Source of the DNA: Streptomyces sp. SS1-1
Lineage (GTDB): Bacteria; Actinomycetota; Actinomycetes; Streptomycetales; Streptomycetaceae
Length of the DNA: 64,000 nt
NCBI RefSeq assembly: GCF_008973465.1
Contig: NZ_WBXN01000004.1
Location: 6,178,501-6,242,500, forward strand
Direction: 5' to 3'
Positions 1-7,793 of the stretch are shown here, piece after piece. Position 1 is the stretch's first letter; every line of letters starts with the position of its first letter. A model generated the notes under the pieces. It searched no databases, had not been told where the DNA came from, and saw nothing but the letters and a program-made list of their open reading frames with translations. Both the position numbers and the translations under genes were made by a program.

Positions 1-1024
1 AGACCCCGAGGGCCTCCACCGCGGCCAGATCGGCGCGGGCCCGCTCATAACCGCCGGTCACCGTGTCCCCGGTGATCTCCCCGTGGTCGGCGGTGGCGTC
101 GAGCGTGGCCTCGGGCATCGTGTTCACGGTGCCCGGCGCGACCAGCTGGTCCACGTACAGGGTGTCCCTGTACGAGGGATCCTTAACGCCCGTGGACGCC
201 CACAGCGGGCGCTGCCGGTTCGCGCCGGCACTCTCCAGGGCCGTCCAGCGCTCCGAGGCGAACACCTGCTCGTACGCCTCGTAGGCCAGCCGCGCGTTGG
301 CGAGCGCCGCCCGGCCCTTCAGCGCGAGGGCCTCGTCCGTGCCGATCTCCGCGAGCCGCTTGTCGATGTCGGCGTCGACGCGGGAGACGAAGAACGACGC
401 CACCGAGTGCACGGCGGACAGGTCCAGGCCCTTCGCGGCCGCCTTCTCCAGACCGGCCAGGTAGGCGTCCATGACCTCGCGGTAGCGGGCCAGGGAGAAG
501 ATCAGCGTGACGTTGACGCTGATGCCCGCCGCGACGACCTCGGTGATGGCGGGGAGCCCGGCCTTCGTCGCCGGGATCTTGATCATCACGTTGGGGCGGT
601 CGACCAGCCAGGCCAGCTGCCTGGCCTCGGCGACGGTGGCCGCGGTGTCGTGCGCGAGCCGCGGGTCGACCTCGATGGAGACCCGGCCGTCCCGGCCCTC
701 CGCGGCGTCGTACACGGGCCGCAGCACGTCCGCGGCGGCCCGCACGTCGGCGGTGGTCATCATCCGTACGGCCTCGTCGACCGTGACGCCGCGCACCGCG
801 AGGTCGGCCAGCTGCTCCTCGTACCCCTCACCGGAGCCGATCGCGGCCTGGAAGATGGACGGGTTGGTGGTGACGCCCACGACGTTCTTCTCCGCGACGA
901 GCGCGGCGAGGTTGCCGGACTCGATACGGCGGCGCGACAGGTCGTCCAGCCAGATGGAGACGCCCTCGTCGGACAGGCGCTTGAGGTTGCCGGCGGCGGT
1001 TGCTTCAGTGGTCACTGCGATCAT
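1..1024 (-). CDS. tal: Transaldolase (3' end beyond window)
   Basis: Transaldolase of the non-oxidative pentose phosphate pathway; it moves a dihydroxyacetone unit between sedoheptulose 7-phosphate and glyceraldehyde 3-phosphate in the cytoplasm. About 341 residues are visible and the C-terminus lies beyond position 1. Family segments seen are VTTNPSIFQAAI near residue 50 and NVMIKIPATKAG, which carries the Schiff-base lysine, near residue 145. The start is ATG at 1024, behind an AGAAAGAAG ribosome site; a GTG at 1015 is an alternative. It follows the transketolase gene by 18 bases on the same strand, so the two are very probably co-transcribed. The length already exceeds the short E. coli type and fits the roughly 370-residue actinobacterial form. 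Confidence 0.95.
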   Translation of the reverse strand, partial: MIAVTTEATAAGNLKRLSDEGVSIWLDDLSRRRIESGNLAALVAEKNVVGVTTNPSIFQAAIGSGEGYEEQLADLAVRGVTVDEAVRMMTTADVRAAADVLRPVYDAAEGRDGRVSIEVDPRLAHDTAATVAEARQLAWLVDRPNVMIKIPATKAGLPAITEVVAAGISVNVTLIFSLARYREVMDAYLAGLEKAAAKGLDLSAVHSVASFFVSRVDADIDKRLAEIGTDEALALKGRAALANARLAYEAYEQVFASERWTALESAGANRQRPLWASTGVKDPSYRDTLYVDQLVAPGTVNTMPEATLDATADHGEITGDTVTGGYERARADLAAVEALGV

Positions 1025-1042
1025 CTTCTTTCTGCGTGTGGA

Positions 1043-3118
1043 TCAACCGCGGGCGGCGGCGAGGGATTCCCGGGCGGCGGCGGCCACGCGCTCCGGGGTG
1101 AAGCCGTACTCGGCGAACAGGGTCGTGGCGTCGGCGGAGGCGCCGAAGTGCTCCAGGGAGACGATGCGGCCGGCGTCCCCGACGAACCGGTACCAGGTCA
1201 GGCCGATCCCGGCCTCGACGGCGACCCGGGCCCTCACGGCCGGCGGCAGCACGCTGTCGCGGTACTCGCGCGGCTGCTGCTCGAACCACTCCACGGACGG
1301 CATCGACACCACCCGGGTGCCGACCCCCTCCGCCTCCAGCAGATCCCGCGCGGCCACGGCGAGCTGCACCTCGGAGCCGGTGGCGACCAGGACCACCTCG
1401 GGCGTCCCGGTGGAGGCGTCCCGCAGGACGTAACCACCCTTGGCGGCATCCTCGTTGAGGGCGTACGTCGGCACGCCCTGACGGGTCAGCGCGAGGCCGT
1501 GCGGCGCCGGGTCGGTGGAGTGGCGGCGCAGGATCTCCGCCCACACGACCGAGGTCTCGTTGGCGTCGGCCGGACGGACCACGTTCAGGCCCGGGATGGC
1601 GCGCAGCGCGGCCAGGTGCTCGACCGGCTGGTGGGTCGGGCCGTCCTCGCCCAGACCGATGGAGTCGTGCGTCCACACGTACGTCACCGGCAGCTGCATC
1701 AGCGCGGACATCCGCACGGCGTTGCGCATGTAGTCCGAGAACACCAGGAACGTGCCGCCGTAGACACGGGTGTTGCCGTGCAGCGCGATGCCGTTCATCT
1801 CCGCGGCCATCGAGAACTCGCGGATGCCGAAGTGAACGGTACGGCCGTAAGGGTCGGCCTCCGGCAGCGGGTTGCCCACCGGCAGGAACGAACTGGTCTT
1901 GTCGATGGTCGTGTTGTTGGACCCCGCCAGGTCCGCCGAGCCGCCCCACAGCTCCGGCAGCACCGGGCCGAGCGCCTGGAGCACCTTGCCGGACGCGGCC
2001 CGCGTGGCGACGGCCTTTCCCTCCTCGAACACCGGGAGCGCGTCCTCCCAGCCCTCGGGCAGCCGGCCGGAGACGATCCGGTCGAACAGTTCGGCGCGCT
2101 CCGGCGACGCGGTGCGCCAGGCGCCGATCCGCTTGTCCCAGGCGGTGTGCGCCTCGGCGCCCCGGTCCAGGGCCCGGCGGGTGTGCGCGAGGACGTCGTC
2201 GGCGACCTCGAAGGACTTCTCGGGGTCGAAGCCGAGGACGCGCTTGGTGGCGGCGATCTCCTCGGCGCCGAGCGCGGAGCCGTGGGACGCCTCGGTGTTC
2301 TGGGCGTTCGGGGCGGGCCAGGCGATGATCGTGCGCATCGCGATGATCGAGGGGCGGCCCGTCTCGGCCTGCGCCGCCTTCAGCGCCCCGTACAGGGCGG
2401 CCACGTCGATGTCGCCGTTCGCGGCCGGCTCGATGCGCTGCACGTGCCAGCCGTACGCCTCGTAGCGCTTGAGGACGTCCTCGGAGAAGGCGGTCGCGGT
2501 GTCGCCCTCGATGGAGATGTGGTTGTCGTCGTACAGGAAGACGAGGTTGCCGAGCCGCTGGTGGCCGGCGAGCGAGGACGCCTCGGCGGACACGCCCTCC
2601 TGGAGGTCGCCGTCGGAGACGATCGCCCAGATCATGTGGTCGAACGGCGACTCGCCCTCGGCGGCCTCCGGGTCGAACAGGCCGCGCTCGTAGCGGGCGG
2701 CCATCGCCATCCCCACGGCGTTGGCGACCCCCTGGCCGAGCGGCCCGGTCGTCGTCTCAACGCCCGCCGTGTGCCCGTACTCGGGGTGCCCCGGCGTCTT
2801 CGACCCGTGCGTACGGAACGACTTGAGGTCGTCGAGACTCACCTCGTACCCGGCCAGGAAGAGCTGGGTGTACAGGGTCAGCGAGGTGTGCCCGGGGGAC
2901 AGGACGAAGCGGTCCCGGCCCGTCCACTCCGGGTCGGCCGGGTCATGACGCATCACCTTCTGAAAGAGCGTGTAGGCGGCCGGGGCCAGGCTCATCGCCG
3001 TGCCCGGGTGCCCGTTGCCGACCTTCTGCACGGCGTCCGCCGCGAGCAGACGCGCCGTGTCGACGGCACGCCGGTCGAGTTTGGTCCATTCGAAGCTGTC
3101 CGGTGTCTGCGTGCTCAT
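1043..3118 (-). CDS. tkt: Transketolase
   Basis: Thiamine-diphosphate enzyme that transfers two-carbon ketol units in the pentose phosphate pathway. At 691 residues it is full length. The N-terminal domain shows KVGNGHPGTAMSLAP and the cofactor-binding stretch SDGDLQEGVSAEA; the middle domain shows THDSIGLGEDGPTHQPVEH, the usual transketolase pyrimidine-domain signature. The ATG at 3118 (MSTQTPDSF) is preferred over an in-frame TTG two codons upstream. It is the first gene of a tkt-tal unit and is divergent from an AraC-type regulator gene, with a palindrome in the shared promoter region at 3172-3186. Confidence 0.96.
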   Translation of the reverse strand: MSTQTPDSFEWTKLDRRAVDTARLLAADAVQKVGNGHPGTAMSLAPAAYTLFQKVMRHDPADPEWTGRDRFVLSPGHTSLTLYTQLFLAGYEVSLDDLKSFRTHGSKTPGHPEYGHTAGVETTTGPLGQGVANAVGMAMAARYERGLFDPEAAEGESPFDHMIWAIVSDGDLQEGVSAEASSLAGHQRLGNLVFLYDDNHISIEGDTATAFSEDVLKRYEAYGWHVQRIEPAANGDIDVAALYGALKAAQAETGRPSIIAMRTIIAWPAPNAQNTEASHGSALGAEEIAATKRVLGFDPEKSFEVADDVLAHTRRALDRGAEAHTAWDKRIGAWRTASPERAELFDRIVSGRLPEGWEDALPVFEEGKAVATRAASGKVLQALGPVLPELWGGSADLAGSNNTTIDKTSSFLPVGNPLPEADPYGRTVHFGIREFSMAAEMNGIALHGNTRVYGGTFLVFSDYMRNAVRMSALMQLPVTYVWTHDSIGLGEDGPTHQPVEHLAALRAIPGLNVVRPADANETSVVWAEILRRHSTDPAPHGLALTRQGVPTYALNEDAAKGGYVLRDASTGTPEVVLVATGSEVQLAVAARDLLEAEGVGTRVVSMPSVEWFEQQPREYRDSVLPPAVRARVAVEAGIGLTWYRFVGDAGRIVSLEHFGASADATTLFAEYGFTPERVAAAARESLAAARG

Positions 3119-3171
3119 CTTCAAGAAGTCCTCGATCGCGGTGAAGTAGCTGGTCCAACGCGTTCAAAACT

Positions 3172-3186
3172 AAAAGTCTGACTTTT
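3172..3186. promoter_or_regulatory. Palindrome in tkt/araC divergent promoter
   Basis: AAAAGTC-T-GACTTTT, a perfect 7+1+7 inverted repeat. It is unusually AT-rich for this genome and lies between the divergent starts at 3118 and 3296. It has the size and symmetry of an operator. Which protein binds it is not shown; the adjacent AraC-type regulator is one possibility, although AraC proteins more often use direct repeats. Confidence 0.4.
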
Positions 3187-3295
3187 CGCTGGGAAGGTCG
3201 GCGTGTGTCACGCTGTGGTGAAAGTGGGACACCGCGCGGGACGCGGCGCACGGCTGAGCGGCCGCCCCGCACGACTGAGACGGCATGAGACGGAC

Positions 3296-4216
3296 ATGGT
3301 GGACACAACGGCCGAAGACGGAACAGGCCCCGGAAGACCGGCCCCGGACGGCGACGGCGACGCGATCCGCACCTTCCCCTTCCCGGTGGATCTGAGCGTC
3401 CTCGGCGTCGGCATGCGCGTCGGCCCCATGGGCCCCGGCCGCACCTGGCACTCCGAAGCACCCCTGGGCCGGGTCCACCGCATCGACTTCCACGTCGTGA
3501 TGCTCTTCGACGAGGGCCCCGTCCGGCACATGGTCGACTTCACCGAGTACGAGGCTCACGCCGGCGACCTGCTGTGGATCCGCCCCGGCCAGGTCCACCG
3601 GTTCGCGGCGGACGCCGGCTACCGCGGCACCGTCCTCACGATGCAGCCCGGCTTCCTGCCCCGCGCCACCGTCGAGGCCACCGGCCTGTACCGCTACGAC
3701 CTGCCGCCCCTGCTGCACCCCGACGAGCCCCAGCTCGCCGCCCTGCGCGCCGCCCTCGCCCAGCTGCGGCGCGAGTACGAGGACTCCACCACCCTGCCGC
3801 TCAGCCTGCACACCGCCGTGCTGCGCCACTCCCTGACCGCGCTCCTGCTGCGCCTCGCCCACCTCGCCGTCAGCTCGGCGGCCACGCCCCGGCAGGGCGA
3901 CACCACGTTCACGCTCTTCCGGGACGCCGTGGAACGCGGCTTCGCCACCAACCACAGCGTCAGCGCCTACGCCGACCAGCTCGGCTACTCCCGCCGCACC
4001 CTCGTGCGCGCGGTCCGCGCCGCGACCGGCCAGACACCGAAGGGCTTCATCGACCGGCGCGTGGTCCTGGAGGCGAAACGGCTCCTGGCCCACACGGACA
4101 TGCCGATCGGCCGGATCGGCGCGGCCGTCGGCTTCACGGACGCCGCCAACTTCTCCAAGTACTTCCAGCAGCACACGGACATGACACCGGCGGCGTTCCG
4201 GGCGGAACTCCGGTAG
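3296..4216 (+). CDS. AraC family transcriptional regulator
   Basis: A 306-residue regulator with an N-terminal cupin-like ligand-binding half (residues about 20-170, including HAGDLLWIRPGQVHRF, typical of the AraC arm/cupin fold) and a C-terminal pair of helix-turn-helix motifs (residues about 215-305: SVSAYADQLGYSRRTLVRAV, then PIGRIGAAVGFTDAANFSKY). It probably senses a small molecule and acts on its own or the divergent promoter. The start ATG at 3296 (MVDTTAEDG) removes a low-complexity Arg-rich extension that an upstream ATG would add, but no strong ribosome site decides it. A role in controlling the adjacent tkt-tal unit is inferred only from position. Confidence 0.85.
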   Translation: MVDTTAEDGTGPGRPAPDGDGDAIRTFPFPVDLSVLGVGMRVGPMGPGRTWHSEAPLGRVHRIDFHVVMLFDEGPVRHMVDFTEYEAHAGDLLWIRPGQVHRFAADAGYRGTVLTMQPGFLPRATVEATGLYRYDLPPLLHPDEPQLAALRAALAQLRREYEDSTTLPLSLHTAVLRHSLTALLLRLAHLAVSSAATPRQGDTTFTLFRDAVERGFATNHSVSAYADQLGYSRRTLVRAVRAATGQTPKGFIDRRVVLEAKRLLAHTDMPIGRIGAAVGFTDAANFSKYFQQHTDMTPAAFRAELR

Positions 4217-4310
4217 GCGGGCGGCTCAGGACACGTCCCAGGGGGTGGTCCCGCCCGTCCTCCCGGCGGGCCGGGTTGACGCGGCCGTCCTCCGCGCCTA
4301 CGAGTCCTGC

Positions 4311-4721
4311 ATGAGCGACCCTCACGCGACCCCACCGGAACCGGCCCCCGACCCCGCCTCCCACGCCACCGTCCGCCTCCTGGAACGCCTCGCCGAGAAG
4401 CTGGGCGGCCGGGCGTCCGTCACCGCCGTCTACGGCGAGCCCGTCACCGCCGAAGGCGTCACCGTCGTCCCCGTCGCCCGGGTCGCCTTCGGCCTCGGTG
4501 GCGGCACGGGCCACACCGTGGAGGGCGCCAGGACGAACGACGGCGGAGGCGGCGGGGGAGGGGTGGAGGCCCGCCCCCTCGGCTACATCGAGATCCGCGA
4601 CGGCGTCACCACCTACCGCCCCATCCACGGCACCTGGGGCAGGGCGGCCCCCCTGGCTGGCCTGGTGCTGGGCGCCGCCCTCCCCGCGGCGATCAGGGCG
4701 CTACGACGCCGGCGCCCCTGA
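4311..4721 (+). CDS. YtfJ/GerW-like sporulation family protein
   Basis: Small 136-residue protein resembling the YtfJ (GerW) family. Residues about 20-60 read LLERLAEKLGGRASVTAVYG and EPVTAEGVTVVPVARVAFGL, the beta-rich core of that family. A Gly-rich linker (GGGGGGG) follows, then RPLGYIEIRDGVTTYRPI, and a C-terminal hydrophobic segment (APLAGLVLGAALPAAIRAL) that could anchor it to a membrane. In Bacillus the family is tied to spore germination; in streptomycetes several paralogues of unknown role exist. The ATG at 4311 was chosen because upstream residues are not family-like. It lies alone between the AraC gene and a convergent glucanase gene. Confidence 0.75.
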   Translation: MSDPHATPPEPAPDPASHATVRLLERLAEKLGGRASVTAVYGEPVTAEGVTVVPVARVAFGLGGGTGHTVEGARTNDGGGGGGGVEARPLGYIEIRDGVTTYRPIHGTWGRAAPLAGLVLGAALPAAIRALRRRRP

Positions 4722-4796
4722 GCACACACGCACCGCCGCCCCGCGAGGCCGGAAGGGACCGGGCGGGGCGGCGCAGACTCACGGACAAGTGCCGGA

Positions 4797-6197
4797 TCAA
4801 TGACCGAAGTTGAACCAGTTCACGTTCACGAAGTCGGCGGGCTGGCCGCTGGTGAAGGTGAGATAGACGTCGTGCGTGCCGGTCACCGCGCCGATGTTCG
4901 CGGGGACCGTCCGCCACGACTGCCAGCCGCCGGTGTTGGCCAGCGCGAAACTGCCGATCGGCGCGTTGCCGCGGCTGTCCAGCCGTACCTCCACCAGTCC
5001 GCTGACTCCGCTCGCCGCGCCGCTCGCCACCCGCGCGACGAACTGACGGGCCGCCGTGGAGCCGAAGTTGACGCCCCTGTAGAGCGCCCAGTCCCCGTTG
5101 GCGAGGGCGCCGATGTTCTGCCCGCCGCCCGTGTCCGACGTCGACTCGGTGTAGACGCCGCTCTGCCCGTCGAACGACTCGGCCTGGATGGCGCTGTAGG
5201 CGTCACGGTTGCCCGTCGGCGGAGGTGTCGTGCCGCCGCCCCCGCCGGACGTCAGCACCTGGACGTAGTCCACGAGCATGGAGTGCCCAGGCTGCGTCCC
5301 GCCGTCGGGGCCTCCGCCGAAGGCGTCCGGGAAGCCGCCGCCCATGGCCACGTTGAGGATGATGAAGTAGCCGTGGTTGGTCGCGTTGGCCCAGGTCGTC
5401 GCGTCGACCTGGTTGGCCCGCACGGTGTGGTAGTTGACGCCGTCCAGGTAGAAGCGGATCTCCTCCACGCCGGTCGAGCGGTCCCACTCCAGCCGGTAGG
5501 TGTGGAAGCCGGCCTGGCAGGTCGTACTGGAACAGCTGGTGTTGCTCCCGATCCCGTTGTTCTCGTTGCAGGGGCCGCCCGGCGCGGTGCCGCAGTGCAT
5601 GGTGGCGAACACCGTGTTCATGCCCTGGGTGTTCTCCATGATGTCCAGCTCGCCGACGCCGGGCCAGTTCCAGTAGTTGCCCCGGTACGGCGCGCCCAGC
5701 ATCCAGAAGGCGGGCCAGTACCCCTTGGCGGCGGCCCCGGTCACGTTCGGCACCTGGATGCGGGCCTCCACACGGAGCTTGCCGCCGGCCGGGGGCTGGA
5801 AGTCGGTGCGGTTGGTCTCGATACGGCCCGACGTCCAGTTGCCGGACCCGTCCCGGCGGGGGGTGATGCGCAGATTGCCGTTGCCGTCGAGGGAGACGTT
5901 GTCGGTGCTGCTCGTCATCGTCTCGATCTCGCCGGTGCCCCAGTTGCCGGGGCCGCCGGGGTAGCCCTTGCCGGTGTCGTAGCGCCAGTTCGAGGTGTTC
6001 ACGCCGGCGCCCGCGGAGCCGGTGAAGTCGTCGAGGAAGACCTGGGTCCAGCCCGACGGGGGCGTGGGCGCGGAGGCGCTGGCGGACGGGACGACGACAC
6101 CGGCGGCGGCCGCCGCCAGACCGAGGGTGCCGAGCACGGCGACGAACACGCGCCGGACGGAGCGGCGTCTTGGGGGCATGCCGGTGAGTTCGCTCAT
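4797..6197 (-). CDS. Secreted GH16 beta-glucanase with CBM6
   Basis: Secreted endo-glucanase of glycoside hydrolase family 16, most likely acting on beta-1,3- or beta-1,3-1,4-glucan. The 466-residue protein has a signal peptide (PRRRSVRR, a hydrophobic stretch, SASASAPT, cleavage near residue 43), a GH16 domain (about 50-320) with the catalytic motif GELDIMEN, in which the two Glu residues are nucleophile and acid/base, a Gly/Pro/Thr linker, and a C-terminal CBM6-type sugar-binding module (about 335-466, beginning YSAIQAESFDGQSG). The start ATG at 6197 follows GAGAGGC; an ATG at 6179 is the alternative. A perfect LacI-type operator lies 73 bases upstream, suggesting induction by oligosaccharides. 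Confidence 0.93.
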   Translation of the reverse strand: MSELTGMPPRRRSVRRVFVAVLGTLGLAAAAAGVVVPSASASAPTPPSGWTQVFLDDFTGSAGAGVNTSNWRYDTGKGYPGGPGNWGTGEIETMTSSTDNVSLDGNGNLRITPRRDGSGNWTSGRIETNRTDFQPPAGGKLRVEARIQVPNVTGAAAKGYWPAFWMLGAPYRGNYWNWPGVGELDIMENTQGMNTVFATMHCGTAPGGPCNENNGIGSNTSCSSTTCQAGFHTYRLEWDRSTGVEEIRFYLDGVNYHTVRANQVDATTWANATNHGYFIILNVAMGGGFPDAFGGGPDGGTQPGHSMLVDYVQVLTSGGGGGTTPPPTGNRDAYSAIQAESFDGQSGVYTESTSDTGGGQNIGALANGDWALYRGVNFGSTAARQFVARVASGAASGVSGLVEVRLDSRGNAPIGSFALANTGGWQSWRTVPANIGAVTGTHDVYLTFTSGQPADFVNVNWFNFGH

Positions 6198-6269
6198 GGG
6201 GGTGCCTCTCGGGGAGTGGGAGGTGGGGGGGAGGGGGGGAGGGGGCTGCGCGAGGGGTGACCGCTTGCC

Positions 6270-6283
6270 TGAGAGCGCTCTCA
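6270..6283. promoter_or_regulatory. LacI-type (CebR-like) operator upstream of GH16
   Basis: TGAGAGCGCTCTCA, a perfect 14-bp palindrome. It differs by one base per half-site from the cellobiose operator TGGGAGCGCTCCCA recognised by CebR/CelR in actinomycetes. It lies in the leader or promoter of the glucanase gene, where a LacI-family repressor would block transcription until oligosaccharide is present. The match to the family consensus is established knowledge; the actual binding protein is not encoded next to it. Confidence 0.7.
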
Positions 6284-6414
6284 ATCCGAGGTCAATGTGC
6301 TCTCCGGCGTGCCGATCGTCAAGAGGTGAAGCAAATAATTCCCGTGGGTGATGGGCGGGTTGATGGGCTGAAGCGTCCGGGCCGCGAACCGCGGGGCAGT
6401 TGGCTCCGAGAGCC

Positions 6415-7242
6415 CTACGCCTGGTGCCCCGGCCGCCACCCCAGCCCCCGGGATATCCCCCGCGCCGCGAGCCGTACGGCGGGGGCCAGCACCGGAACCC
6501 CTGCGTCGGCGTAGGGCACGACGACCGACACGGCGGCGACGACCGCACCCGCCGCGTCACGGACCGGGGCGGCCACGGAGAGGGCGTCCTCGGTGACCTG
6601 CCGGCTGCTCACCGCCACCCCGGTGCGCCGCACCTCGGCGAGCATGCGGCGCAGCCTGGCCGTATCCGTCACCGTGTACGGCGTGAACGAGGCGAGCGCC
6701 CCGGCACAGTACGACTCCTGCTCCTCCATCCCGCAGTGCGCGAGCAGCACGAGCCCGACCCCGGTGGCGTGCAGCGGCCAGCGCGCACCGACCCGTATGT
6801 GCACCCCGACCGCCGAACGCCCCGACAGCCACTCGATGTAGACGACCTCGGCCCCGTCCCGCACCGCCAACTGCACGTTCTCGTGCGTCGCCTCGTACAG
6901 GTCCTCCAGATACGGCAACGCGATCTGCCGCAACGCGGGCCCGCGCGGAGCGAGCGCCGCCAGCTCCCACAACCGCAGCCCCACGTGATAGAGCCCGCGC
7001 TCGTCCCGCTCCAGCGCACCCCACTCCCGGAGCGCCCCCACCAGCCGATGCGCTGTACTGAGACTCAGCCCGGCCCGCCGCCCGATCTCGGTGAGACTCA
7101 ACGCGGGGTGCTCCAGGTCGAACGCCCCGAGCGCGGCGAGGAGACGGCCGGGGGCCGAGCGGGGGGTGCCGGGGGGTGGGGAGGAGGAAGGGGTGGCGAT
7201 GGCGGGCTCCCTCCCTGGCGGGGCCACGGGACCGCACGGCAC
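6415..7242 (-). CDS. IclR family transcriptional regulator
   Basis: IclR-type regulator, about 275 residues with the start chosen here. The N-terminal winged helix-turn-helix reads LSLTEIGRRAGLSLSTAHRL (about residues 48-67); the C-terminal effector domain follows (ALRQIALPYLEDLYEATHEN, VGARWPLHATGVGLVLLAHC, VAAPVRDAAGAVVAAVSVVV). Proteins of this family bind small organic acids or sugars. The start is uncertain: GTG at 7242 or 7227 are both reasonable, and longer in-frame forms would add a Pro/Arg-rich extension. It is convergent with nothing and divergent from the FxS locus that begins at 7591, so it could act on either side; no operator could be assigned. Confidence 0.85.
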   Translation of the reverse strand: MPCGPVAPPGREPAIATPSSSPPPGTPRSAPGRLLAALGAFDLEHPALSLTEIGRRAGLSLSTAHRLVGALREWGALERDERGLYHVGLRLWELAALAPRGPALRQIALPYLEDLYEATHENVQLAVRDGAEVVYIEWLSGRSAVGVHIRVGARWPLHATGVGLVLLAHCGMEEQESYCAGALASFTPYTVTDTARLRRMLAEVRRTGVAVSSRQVTEDALSVAAPVRDAAGAVVAAVSVVVPYADAGVPVLAPAVRLAARGISRGLGWRPGHQA

Positions 7243-7590
7243 GCGGGTCGGCGAATCAACTGCCGCCGGGACGATGCCCGTTGACAGACTGTCCCGAAAC
7301 CCGGTTCGCGGACCCGCGCCGCCGCTAAGCTGACAAGCGGGTGAAGACGGTTCCGGGCGCAGTGGCGATCGAGGGGAAGGCCGATCGAGACCGGGACCGA
7401 GCGGGCGACGAGGGTGACAACTCCGCACGCTTCAACAGCTGGGGCACTCGATTACCCCGAAACGGTACCGAAATCCCTCCAACGGAGGCATGATTTTTGG
7501 ATCGGCGGGTACGTATGCGCCCGCCGCTGTACCGTGCAGACAGAGTGCCCCGACACTCACTTCACCCTACCCTTCTGATCAGGGAATACC
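7243..7590. other. Intergenic region between iclR-type gene and fxsA
   Basis: About 350 bases without a convincing gene. It must hold the divergent promoters for the IclR-type gene and the FxS locus. I see an imperfect inverted element GCGGG-N10-CCCGC around 7508-7527 and the fxsA ribosome site AGGGAA at 7581-7586. A TTGACA at about 7281 has no convincing -10 partner. No terminator or RNA gene is apparent. Confidence 0.4.
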
Positions 7591-7773
7591 GTGACCACTC
7601 GCACCAGAGCCACTGTCGGCAGCGAGCCGCGGCCATCGGCCGCCGACGCTCGGACCACCGCGCCGCGTCTCGACGCTCCGCACGACCCGAGGAGCGTCCG
7701 CGGCGTACGTCGAGCACGCGCGGCCACGCCGACACGCAAGGGGGCAGGGGTCACCTTCCAGTCGTCCATCTGA
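7591..7773 (+). CDS. fxsA: FxSxx-COOH cyclophane RiPP precursor FxsA
   Basis: Sixty-residue precursor peptide. Its C-terminus reads GAGVTFQSSI, so the last five residues F-Q-S-S-I fit the F-x-S-x-x-COOH rule that defines this RiPP family. The rest is a polar, Arg/Ala/Thr-rich leader without hydrophobic segments. It starts with GTG at 7591 behind AGGGAA, and its stop codon overlaps the GAGGA sequence in front of the maturase gene 20 bases downstream. Known members of the FxsB maturase family make a three-residue cyclophane, a carbon-carbon bond from an aromatic side chain to a nearby residue; here Phe56 is the only Phe and the evident target. The final product and any cleavage are unknown. Confidence 0.88.
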   Translation: MTTRTRATVGSEPRPSAADARTTAPRLDAPHDPRSVRGVRRARAATPTRKGAGVTFQSSI

Positions 7774-7793
7774 GGACAACCACCCATACCGTC

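Noticed and set aside
83..3181. 1032-codon plus-strand frame over the tal/tkt region
   Set aside because: Mirror frame of transaldolase and transketolase; low-complexity composition and no recognisable domain.
7281..7330. TTGACA near 7281 as an fxs promoter
   Set aside because: No -10 hexamer at 16-19 bases; the nearest candidate is too far downstream.
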